A stretch of 64,000 nucleotides of DNA from Rhodocyclaceae bacterium (GTDB taxonomy: Bacteria; Pseudomonadota; Gammaproteobacteria; Burkholderiales; Ga0077523): assembly GCA_020248405.1 (NCBI GenBank), contig JADCHQ010000024.1, positions 124,001-188,000 on the forward strand, read 5' to 3'. The first letter of the stretch is position 1; every line of letters begins with the position of its first letter. The notes beneath the pieces were generated by a model. The model did no database searches and had not been told where the DNA came from. It saw nothing but the letters and a program-made list of their open reading frames with translations. A program made the position numbers and the translations under genes. Shown here in pieces: positions 57,823-64,000 of the stretch.

Positions 57823-58757
57823 CCCGCCACGCCGGCGTGGTGGGCCTGCTGGTCGGCGTGATAGCTGGAGCGCACCAGCGGGCCGCAGGCGGCGTGGCGG
57901 AAGCCCAGGGCCAGGGCCTCGCGCTGGAACACCTCGAACTGCGCCGGCTCCACGTAGCGCAGCACCGGCAGGTGCCCGCCCGTGGGCTGCAGGTATTGCC
58001 CCACGGTGAGCATGTCCACCTGGTGGGCGCGCAGGTCGCGCATCACCTGCAGGATTTCCTCGTCGGTCTCGCCCAGGCCCACCATCAGCCCCGACTTGGT
58101 GGGGATGTCCGGGTGGCGTCCCTTGAAGTCCTGCAGCAGCCTGAGCGAGTGGGCGTAGTCCGCGCCGGGGCGGGCCTGCTTGTAGAGCCGCGGCACGGTC
58201 TCGAGGTTGTGGTTCATCACGTCGGGAGGCGCGGCGTCCAGCGCGTCCAGCGCCTTCTCGAGCCGGCCGCGGAAGTCGGGCACCAGCACCTCGATGACGG
58301 TGCCGGGGGAGTGTTCGCGCACGGCGCGGATGCACGCGGCGAAGTGACCCGCGCCGCCGTCGCGCAGGTCGTCGCGGTCCACGCTGGTGATCACCACGTA
58401 CTTCAGGCGCATGTCGCGGATGGTCGTGGCCAGCTTGAGCGGCTCGGCCCCATCGGGAGGCTTCGGCCTGCCGTGAGCCACGTCGCAGAACGGGCAGCGG
58501 CGGGTGCACAGGTCGCCCAGGATCATGAAGGTGGCCGTGCCCTTGCCGAAGCACTCGCCGATGTTGGGGCAGGATGCCTCCTCGCACACGGTGTGCAGGC
58601 CATGGGCGCGCAGCGCCTGCTTCACGGCGTGGAAGTTCTCGCTGCCGCCGGCCTTCACCCGGATCCAGGCGGGCTTTGGCAGGCGCTCGGCCGGCACGAT
58701 CTTGATGGGGTTGCGGGCCGTCTTGGCCGCGCCGGTCTGCTTGGCGGATGTTTCCAT
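57819..58757 (-). CDS. lipA: Lipoyl synthase (radical SAM)
   Basis: The 312-residue enzyme inserts two sulfurs into protein-bound octanoyl groups. The auxiliary cluster motif is [12 protein letters not shown] (CxxxxCxxxxxC) and the radical-SAM cluster is [10 protein letters not shown]. The C-terminal RSSYHADQ contains the conserved Ser ligand. It follows lipB by 9 bases. Confidence 0.97.
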   Translation of the reverse strand: METSAKQTGAAKTARNPIKIVPAERLPKPAWIRVKAGGSENFHAVKQALRAHGLHTVCEEASCPNIGECFGKGTATFMILGDLCTRRCPFCDVAHGRPKPPDGAEPLKLATTIRDMRLKYVVITSVDRDDLRDGGAGHFAACIRAVREHSPGTVIEVLVPDFRGRLEKALDALDAAPPDVMNHNLETVPRLYKQARPGADYAHSLRLLQDFKGRHPDIPTKSGLMVGLGETDEEILQVMRDLRAHQVDMLTVGQYLQPTGGHLPVLRYVEPAQFEVFQREALALGFRHAACGPLVRSSYHADQQAHHAGVAG

Positions 58758-58766
58758 GACCGGATT

Positions 58767-59384
58767 CTACGGCCGCAGGCGCTCGATCACGGCTGTAGCG
58801 AGGGCCTCGCCCAGTTCCGCCTCGGGCGCGCCGATGCCCAGGCGCCGGGTACTGGTGACCGGCAGCCCGGGGTGGCCGCAGGGGTCGATGGCCTCGAAGG
58901 CCGAGAGATCGGGGTCCACGTTCAGGGCCAGGCCGTGGTAGCAGCGTCCCTGGCGTACCCGCAGCCCGAGGGCGGCCACCTTGGCGCCATCCACGTACAC
59001 GCCGGGGGCGGCGTGGTCGCCGCGCGCCGCCACGCCATGGGCGGCGAGCACCGCCACCACCGCGTCTTCCAGCAGGCGCACCAGCGGCCGCACCCCCAGG
59101 CTCAGACGCGCTAGATCCAGCAGCGTGTAGAGGATGAGCTGCCCCGGCCCGTGCCAGGTGACCTGCCCGCCGCGGTCGGTGCGCACCACGGCAATGCCGT
59201 TGTCGGCGCGGGGCAGGTGTTCGGCGCGGCCGGCGATCCCCACGGTGTACACGGACGGGTGGGCGGTGAGCCACAACTCGTCGGGCGTGGCGGGGTCTCG
59301 GGCGGCCGTGAAGGCACGCATGGCTTCCCACGTGGCCATGTACTCCGTGGAGCCGAGGCGGCGCAGGCGCGGCGCGCCCGGCAC
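58767..59384 (-). CDS. lipB: Lipoyl(octanoyl) transferase
   Basis: The 205-residue enzyme moves octanoate from ACP to lipoate-dependent enzymes. Motifs are TDRGGQVTWHGPGQLILY, the catalytic Lys in GAKVAALGLRVRQG and catalytic Cys in IDPCGHPGL. A GTG at 59384, three bases after the ybeD stop and preceded by GAGGG, gives the expected length. It lies between ybeD and lipA, the classic order. Confidence 0.94.
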   Translation of the reverse strand: MPGAPRLRRLGSTEYMATWEAMRAFTAARDPATPDELWLTAHPSVYTVGIAGRAEHLPRADNGIAVVRTDRGGQVTWHGPGQLILYTLLDLARLSLGVRPLVRLLEDAVVAVLAAHGVAARGDHAAPGVYVDGAKVAALGLRVRQGRCYHGLALNVDPDLSAFEAIDPCGHPGLPVTSTRRLGIGAPEAELGEALATAVIERLRP

Positions 59385-59386
59385 CC

Positions 59387-59656
59387 TCAGAGCACCATCA
59401 CCACCAGCGGGTGGTCGCACAGTTCCTGGTAGAGCGCGTCGAGTTGCGCGCGGGAGGTGGCGCGAATCACGCACGTGACCGACAGGTAAGTCTTCTGACG
59501 GCTGGCGCGCAGTTCCACCGTGGCCGGGTCGAAGTCCGGCGCGTGGCGGCGCACGATCTCCACCACCGCCTCGGCCAGCCCCGGCGTTTGCCGCCCCATG
59601 ACCTTGAGGGGGAAGTCGGTGGGGTATTCGATGAGGGAGGGCTGGGGTTCGCTCAT
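59387..59656 (-). CDS. ybeD: DUF493 / YbeD family protein
   Basis: The 89-residue ferredoxin-fold protein has SLIEYPTDFPLKVMG and LRASRQKTYLSVTCVIRA, then ALYQELCDHPLVVMVL, typical of YbeD. The domain resembles ACT-type regulatory domains; function is not established. Its genomic link with lipB is widespread. The ATG overlaps the aminotransferase stop by four bases. Confidence 0.93.
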   Translation of the reverse strand: MSEPQPSLIEYPTDFPLKVMGRQTPGLAEAVVEIVRRHAPDFDPATVELRASRQKTYLSVTCVIRATSRAQLDALYQELCDHPLVVMVL

Positions 59657-60501
59657 GGCCTGCCGGGCGCCGGCTTGAGAGACTGAAAGCGGCGGTGGAT
59701 GCGTTCGAAGATGGGGCCGGGGCGGCCGTTCCCCACCGGGCGAGCGTCCAGCGTGGTGACCGCGAGCACTTCGCGGCTGGCGCTGGTGATCCACACTGCC
59801 TCGGCGGCGCGCAAGGCGGCTTCGCTCACCGGGCGCCGCACCAGCGGCAGGCCCTCGAGACGGGCGGCGTCCTCCACCACCTCCGCCGTCACGCCGGGCA
59901 GCAGCAAGGGTCCGTTCGGCGGCGTGACGATTTCACCGCCAGCGACGATGAACACGTTGCTGGCCGAGCCCTCGGTGAGCCAGCCGTCGCGCAGCAGCAG
60001 CGTCTCGGCTGCACCCTGATCCACCGCGAGTTGGCGCAGCAGCACGTTGGCGAGCAGAGCGGTGGACTTTACGTCGCAACGCAGCCAGCGGTTATCCGCC
60101 GCGGTGATGGCAGCCACGCCCTGGGCAAGCTGGGGGGCCGTGGGCGTGACCAGCGGGTTACCCATCATGAATACCGTGGGCGCCACGTCTTTCGGGAACG
60201 CGTGGTCGCGCTTCGCCACGCCGCGTGTTACCTGAACGTAGATACCCTGGTCGTCGAAGGGCTGACGCGCCACCAGTTCGGTGATCAGCGATCGCCAGTG
60301 CGCGTCGTCGTGGGGCGGATCCATGCGCAACGCATCGAGGCTGCGCCGCAGCCGCCGCAGGTGGGCGTCGAGCCGGAAGGGCCGCCGGCCGTACACCGGG
60401 ATCACCTCGTAGACGCCATCGCCAAACAGGAAACCCCGGTCGAGCACCGGCACCCGCGCCTCCGCGGTAGGCAGAAACTCGCCGTTCAGGTAGCAGTGCA
60501 A
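59653..60501 (-). CDS. dat: D-amino acid aminotransferase (class IV PLP)
   Basis: The 282-residue fold-type IV aminotransferase begins CYLNGEFLP and has DRGFLFGDGVYEV. The PLP Lys is Lys145 in RCDVKSTALLANVLL, the same position as in Bacillus D-alanine transaminase, and EGSASNVFIV is also present. It probably interconverts D-alanine and D-glutamate, consistent with the adjacent D,D-carboxypeptidase. The only initiator fitting the family start is a TTG at 60501. Branched-chain aminotransferase is less likely. Confidence 0.87.
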   Translation of the reverse strand: MHCYLNGEFLPTAEARVPVLDRGFLFGDGVYEVIPVYGRRPFRLDAHLRRLRRSLDALRMDPPHDDAHWRSLITELVARQPFDDQGIYVQVTRGVAKRDHAFPKDVAPTVFMMGNPLVTPTAPQLAQGVAAITAADNRWLRCDVKSTALLANVLLRQLAVDQGAAETLLLRDGWLTEGSASNVFIVAGGEIVTPPNGPLLLPGVTAEVVEDAARLEGLPLVRRPVSEAALRAAEAVWITSASREVLAVTTLDARPVGNGRPGPIFERIHRRFQSLKPAPGRP

Positions 60502-60511
60502 CCGCCCGGCC

Positions 60512-61666
60512 TCACTTGAACCACAGGCGCAGCGAGTCCCAGGCACGCCCGAAGATGTTGGCAACGCCCATGGCCTCGAGGGCCACCACCGGATAGTCGC
60601 CCACCGGCTTGCCGTCGAGGGTGATGGATAGCGTGCCCACCTTCTGGCCGGCAGCCACGGGCGCCAGCAGTGGCTGCAGGCTGGTGAGGTTGGCCTTGAT
60701 GCGGTCGGCCATGCCGCGCGGCACGCTCATGTGGAAGTCGTCCATGAAGCCGGCCCGGAGCTCGTCGCGCGCGCCCTTGTAGACGGGCAACCGGGCTACC
60801 GCCTGCCCTTTCTGATAGAGCCGCACGGTTTCGTAGAACTGGAATCCGTAATTGAGCAGTTTCTGGCTTTCCTGGGCGCGGGCTTGTTCCGAGGCGGTGC
60901 CCAATACCACCGACAGCAACCGCCGGGGTTCGCGCTTGGCGGTGGCGATCAGGCAATAGCCAGCCGACTCGTGAAAGCCCGTCTTGAGGCCGTCCACCGT
61001 AGGGTCACGGCCCAGCAGCAAGTTGCGGTTGTACTGGGTAATGTTGTTATAGCGATACTCCCGGAGCGAATAGAGCGGGAAGAATCCCGGGAAATCGCGG
61101 ATCAGGGCGCTGGCCAGAACGCCCAGGTCGCGGGCAGTGGAGTAGTGCCGCGGGTCGGGCAGCCCGGTGGCGTTGACGAAATGCGTGCCGCCCAATCCCA
61201 GCCGCCCGGCCTGCCGGTTCATCAGGTCGGCGAAGGCTTCCTCGCTGCCGGCCACCAGCTCCGCCAGGGCGATGGTGGCGTCATTGCCCGACTGAACGAT
61301 CATGCCTTTGAGCAGTTCGTCCACCGTGACCGGCTTGCGCGGTTCGATGAAGGTGCGCGACCCCTCCGCCTTCCAGGCCCTGTCCGACACCGGCACCGCT
61401 TGATCCAGAGTGATGCGCTTTTGCTTCAGGGCATCGAACACCAGCCAGGCCGTCATGACCTTGGTGAGAGAAGCGGGTTCGATGCGCAGATCGGGGTCTC
61501 GCGACAGCAGCGTCTGGCCGGTGTTGAAGTCGAGCAACACCCACGATTTGGCGGCGATTGCTGGCGGCGCCGGCAGCAGTGGCGCTGGCGATTGGGCGAG
61601 GGCGGCTTGGGTGAGCAGGCAGGGCAACAGGCTCAGGCCGGCGAGCAGCGAAAGGATGCGGCGCAT
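60512..61666 (-). CDS. dacA: D-alanyl-D-alanine carboxypeptidase (PBP5/6 type)
   Basis: The 384-residue periplasmic enzyme trims the terminal D-Ala of peptidoglycan. It has a signal peptide (cleavage after ALAQ, about residue 25), catalytic SLTK (Ser66-Lys69), SGN (126-128) and KTG (228-230). A C-terminal amphipathic anchor (NIFGRAWDSLRLWFK) would hold it to the inner membrane. The ATG at 61666 was preferred over one nine codons upstream. A TATAAT lies about 30 bases upstream on the minus strand (61698-61693), without a clear -35. Confidence 0.96.
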   Translation of the reverse strand: MRRILSLLAGLSLLPCLLTQAALAQSPAPLLPAPPAIAAKSWVLLDFNTGQTLLSRDPDLRIEPASLTKVMTAWLVFDALKQKRITLDQAVPVSDRAWKAEGSRTFIEPRKPVTVDELLKGMIVQSGNDATIALAELVAGSEEAFADLMNRQAGRLGLGGTHFVNATGLPDPRHYSTARDLGVLASALIRDFPGFFPLYSLREYRYNNITQYNRNLLLGRDPTVDGLKTGFHESAGYCLIATAKREPRRLLSVVLGTASEQARAQESQKLLNYGFQFYETVRLYQKGQAVARLPVYKGARDELRAGFMDDFHMSVPRGMADRIKANLTSLQPLLAPVAAGQKVGTLSITLDGKPVGDYPVVALEAMGVANIFGRAWDSLRLWFK

Positions 61667-61757
61667 GGGGTAGGTGTGTGGTTGGAGAACCAATTATAGG
61701 CGGCGCCTGTCATCGCACCCGGGTTTCGGAAGATTCATCCACAGGAGGGAAAGAGCC

Positions 61758-62231
61758 ATGGGCAGGAATTGGATTCGCGCGTTGCTGGCGTTGCTGCTGG
61801 TGGGCAGCGCGGTTACGGCTGGAGCCATGGGCACCGCCGACAGCGCCGTGGAGTTCCGTGACCTCTGGGTGCGCGCCACGGTTCCCGGGCAGCCCGTGGC
61901 TGCTGCCTACGGCACGATCAAGTCCGGCCCGCGCCTCACGCTTTTGGGCGTGAGCACTCCGGCCGCGAAGCGTTGCGAGATACACCAGATGAAGACCGAG
62001 GGCGGCGTCATGAAAATGCGGGCGCTGAAGGAGCTGACCCTGAGCGGTGGCAAGCTGTTAGAGCTCGCTCCGGGCGGGCTGCACCTGATGCTGTTCGACC
62101 TGGAAAAACCGCTGCCTCCCGGTGCGACGGTGCCTCTCACCTTCACGTTCCGCCGCAAATCGGGCGACACCTTTCAACAGACGGTCTCGGCCGCGGTGCG
62201 TGACGCGGAACCGGAGCACCACAGCCAGTGA
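61758..62231 (+). CDS. Copper chaperone PCu(A)C
   Basis: The 157-residue periplasmic protein has a signal peptide (to about residue 24, GAMG) and the PCu(A)C copper motif H-x10-M-x21-H-x-M at His76, Met87, His109 and Met111. It delivers Cu(I) to the CuA site of cytochrome oxidase in homologues. SD AGGAGGG precedes the ATG. No Sco or cox gene is adjacent. Confidence 0.92.
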   Translation: MGRNWIRALLALLLVGSAVTAGAMGTADSAVEFRDLWVRATVPGQPVAAAYGTIKSGPRLTLLGVSTPAAKRCEIHQMKTEGGVMKMRALKELTLSGGKLLELAPGGLHLMLFDLEKPLPPGATVPLTFTFRRKSGDTFQQTVSAAVRDAEPEHHSQ

Positions 62232-62240
62232 CCTGGAGCC

Positions 62241-62270
62241 CTTGAAACCGGTGCCGCCGCGCCACAAATA
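62241..62270 (+). promoter_or_regulatory. Sigma-32-like heat-shock promoter before hsp20
   Basis: CTTGAAA (62241-62247) matches the RpoH -35 element exactly. About 14 bases later CCACAAAT approximates the CCCCATAT -10. It lies about 90 bases before the small heat-shock gene. Confidence 0.6.
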
Positions 62271-62360
62271 CGTGACGTTGCGGTCCGGCGTGGTGCCGGG
62301 TCCGGGCAGTTCAGGGCTCCGCCCGGCGGAGGGCGTCCCACCGACTCAGGAGGCAAGTCC

Positions 62361-62795
62361 ATGGCTCAGATCACCCGTTTCACCCCTATCGACGAAATGT
62401 TCGATGACCTGCTGCGCGGCTTCTTCGTGCGCCCCGTGGGTTTCGAGGGCGCCCAGGGCGGCGCGGCGCCCGCGCAGATGAAGCTCGACGTGCGCGAGGA
62501 TGACAAGGCTTACACCGTTCACGCGGATCTTCCAGGCGTCAAGAAAGAGGACATCCAGGTGCACATCGATGGCAATCAGGTGTCACTGGCGGCCGAAGTG
62601 CGGCGCGAAAAGGAAGTCAAGGAGGGCGAGCGCGCGCTGCGCAGCGAGCGCTACATGGGGCGCGTGGCGCGCTCCTTCAGCCTGGCCGCCGAAGTGGATG
62701 CCAATGCCTCCCAGGCCAAGTATGCCGATGGCGTGCTGGAACTGGTGCTGCCAAAGAAGACCGTTCCCGGCGCGAAGCAGATTACCATCCTGTAG
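62361..62795 (+). CDS. Small heat-shock protein Hsp20
   Basis: The 144-residue holdase chaperone has an alpha-crystallin domain (about residues 38-130): MKLDVREDDKAYTVHADLPGVKKED split over strands 2-3, then VSLAAEVRRE, and ADGVLELVLPKK. The C-terminal IXI-type tail is ITIL. It would bind unfolded proteins under heat or oxidative stress. SD is the AGGAGG at 62349-62354. Confidence 0.95.
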   Translation: MAQITRFTPIDEMFDDLLRGFFVRPVGFEGAQGGAAPAQMKLDVREDDKAYTVHADLPGVKKEDIQVHIDGNQVSLAAEVRREKEVKEGERALRSERYMGRVARSFSLAAEVDANASQAKYADGVLELVLPKKTVPGAKQITIL

Positions 62796-62822
62796 CGCAG
62801 GGCAGCTTCCTGGCAGTTGTCC

Positions 62823-62851
62823 GGAAGGGGGCGGCCGTGCCGCCCCCTTCC
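62823..62851 (+). terminator. Hairpin terminator after hsp20
   Basis: A perfect 13-bp stem (GGAAGGGGGCGGC / GCCGCCCCCTTCC) closes a CGT loop 27 bases after the stop. Only a weak T-tract follows (ATCGTTTCT), so it may be an imperfect terminator or an mRNA-stabilising hairpin. Confidence 0.75.
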
Positions 62852-62892
62852 ATCGTTTCTGCGCGGCCTGCGCGCCCTTACGGGAGATGCCC

Positions 62893-63363
62893 ATGAACAC
62901 CCCCATCGACCAATCCGGCGCGAGTTCCCTGCCCGCCCTTCCCGTGGGCGTGTGGAAGCTGGTTTCCTACACCACCCAGGACCCGGAGTCGGGCGAGATG
63001 TTTCATCCGTTTGGGCCGGGTGCCACGGGCTATCTCACTTACACCGCCGGCGGCCACATGTCGGCCATTTTGCAAGCTGGCGAGCGTCCGCGGTTCAGTG
63101 CCGGCAATCGCATCAACGCGCCCGAAGCGGAGCGCGCGCGGGCCTTTTCTTCGTCCACCACCTATGCCGGCCGCTACACCTGGCAGGGCGACCGGGTGAT
63201 CCATCATGTGGAAGTGTCCTCCAACCCCGACTGGGTGGGCGGTGACCAGTTACGCTTCCCCAGTGTTGACGGCAAGCGGCTCACCATCACCACGCCGCCC
63301 TTGCCCACGCGGCCCGACGGCAAGCTGCGCGTGTCCACGCTGGTGTGGGAGCGCGTGGAGTAG
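62893..63363 (+). CDS. Lipocalin-like domain protein
   Basis: The 156-residue protein has GVWKLVSYTTQDPESGEM at its start, then GYLTYTAGGHMSAIL and YAGRYTWQGDRVIHHVEVS split over the central strands. This matches the Lipocalin_5-type family of small barrel proteins. It has no signal peptide. The ATG at 62893 has SD GGGAG at 6 bases; an ATG at 62887 is less well placed. Function unknown. Confidence 0.8.
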   Translation: MNTPIDQSGASSLPALPVGVWKLVSYTTQDPESGEMFHPFGPGATGYLTYTAGGHMSAILQAGERPRFSAGNRINAPEAERARAFSSSTTYAGRYTWQGDRVIHHVEVSSNPDWVGGDQLRFPSVDGKRLTITTPPLPTRPDGKLRVSTLVWERVE

Positions 63364-63585
63364 GTGCGCCGCGGGATGAGGCGCCCCGGTTTCACAAGGG
63401 CGCGTCGTGCCCTCCCGCCAGCGCCTGCGTCGCCCAACGCCGCACCGTGAGTGGCGCATCTGGAGCGGCAAGCCGGGTGGTGCACTTTGTGGGGTTCAGG
63501 CCATGGCCCCCCGGCGGCAGTGACCTGTCATGCGAATGTCACGGCAGCCCGGTAGTTTCATTCGACGTGTCTCGCAAGGAACGGG

Positions 63586-64000
63586 ATGAATACGAGCCCT
63601 CCACTGCCGGCGCCCGCCACCACCGCCCGAGCCCGTACTGGAGATCGCCCGGTGGTGCTGCGCCTGATGCTCTTTCTGGCGCTGTTCGCCAGCCTCCAGG
63701 GACTCTACGGCGCCGCCAGGGGCGGCTGGGTGGAGCGCCTCTTCATCGACCATGCCACCGTGCAGTCGGCAGCCTGGCTGATCCACGTGGCCGATCCCGC
63801 CGTGCACGTCAGAGCCGTCGGGTCGCGTGTGGTGGCCCCGGGTGGTGGCATCAACGTCCTCAATGGTTGCGAGGGTGCGGATGTGGTCTTCTTGATGATC
63901 GCCGCCATGTTCGTGGCGCCGTTGCCCTTGCGTGCGCGGATCACCGGCATTCTGGCTGGTGTTGCAGTGGTGTTCGTTTTGAACCAGGCACGAGTGATCG
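63586..64000 (+). CDS. Exosortase/archaeosortase family protein (XrtH-like), 5' portion
   Basis: The frame runs from ATG 63586 (SD AAGGAAC 63576-63582) off the window end; 138 residues are visible. Hydrophobic segments alternate with short loops. The exosortase signature is INVLNGCEGADVVFLMI with catalytic Cys95, followed by VVFVLNQARV with conserved Arg136. Exosortases cleave PEP-CTERM-like sorting signals on exported proteins. The small size before the Cys resembles the XrtH class (IPTLxxWG-CTERM), but this is provisional. Confidence 0.83.
   Translation, partial: MNTSPPLPAPATTARARTGDRPVVLRLMLFLALFASLQGLYGAARGGWVERLFIDHATVQSAAWLIHVADPAVHVRAVGSRVVAPGGGINVLNGCEGADVVFLMIAAMFVAPLPLRARITGILAGVAVVFVLNQARVI

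Noticed and set aside
57823..59331. The long minus-strand frame upstream of the GT4 gene, giving an 884-residue fusion
   Set aside because: This part is an out-of-frame shadow of lipA and lipB; only the segment from 57822 down encodes the glycosyltransferase.
63364..63585. Possible c-di-GMP riboswitch or sRNA before the exosortase gene
   Set aside because: I could not find the GEMM core or a clear structured element; only an SD for the exosortase is supportable.

Overview
This is a GC-rich (roughly two-thirds G+C by eye), densely packed, mostly housekeeping chromosomal segment. It most likely comes from a betaproteobacterium of the Burkholderiales/Rhodocyclales/Hydrogenophilales kind. Supporting this are a Burkholderia/Neisseria-type trimeric porin, the order pepA-holC-DUF2486-valS, the DUF3619/DUF3106 families, a pyrR-pyrB-inactive dihydroorotase operon, and a glnA-DUF4124-ntrB-ntrC block. 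Genus cannot be read from the sequence. GTG and TTG starts and 1-8 base ATGA/GTGA/TTGA stop-start overlaps are common, so most genes sit in translationally coupled operons.

Layout. 1-2640: the tail of trpE, then trpG, trpD and trpC (tryptophan synthesis). 3038-4258: a porin with its own terminator, followed by about 0.8 kb with no recognisable gene. 5108-6057: two coupled envelope proteins that look like tandem BamE-like domains. 6247-8190: a decayed accessory patch holding a frameshifted MqsA antitoxin, a DUF5397-VapD pair in which vapD has an in-frame stop, and a broken ISL3-type transposase. 8250-14680 (minus): pepA, holC, DUF2486, valS and an MFS exporter. 14758-16913: lptF-lptG (LPS export), ending in a direct repeat. 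17025-18924 (minus): an ECF-type sigma factor with three small envelope genes. 18927-22654: algH, ruvX, pyrR, pyrB, pyrX. 22706-26962: prlC, a glutaredoxin-like protein, a crotonase, exonuclease III. 26978-31572 (minus): glnA, a DUF4124 protein, ntrB, ntrC. glnA has a sigma-54 promoter and two upstream NtrC sites. 31836-37091: two rhodaneses, uppP, thiC, thiD with a TPP riboswitch, and pcm. 37126-39111: a TolC-family protein and the 5-formyl-THF cyclo-ligase.

39074-57822 is a lipopolysaccharide region: waaA, waaC, gmd, fcl, a wbpV-wbpL-wbpM-like set, a GT2, a UDP-glucuronate-epimerase-like gene, an O-antigen ligase, several GT9 heptosyltransferase-like genes, a DUF4254 gene and two GT4 genes. 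No O-antigen flippase, ABC exporter or dedicated polymerase is visible in the window. 57819-61666 (minus): lipA, lipB, ybeD, a D-amino-acid transaminase and dacA, joined to the glycosyltransferase operon by overlaps. 61758-64000: a copper chaperone, a small heat-shock protein with a sigma-32-like promoter, a lipocalin-like protein, and a truncated exosortase running off the end.

The genes fit together as an outer-envelope theme: LPS core and O-antigen synthesis, LptFG export, UppP lipid carrier recycling, BamE-like proteins, porin, TolC and exosortase. These are interleaved with nitrogen, pyrimidine, thiamine, lipoate and tryptophan metabolism. I saw no CRISPR array, tRNA or rRNA gene. The best candidates for something poorly described are the sigma-DUF3619-DUF3106-RDD cassette, the paired BamE-like proteins, the DUF4254 protein in the LPS operon, and the DUF5397-VapD pair.
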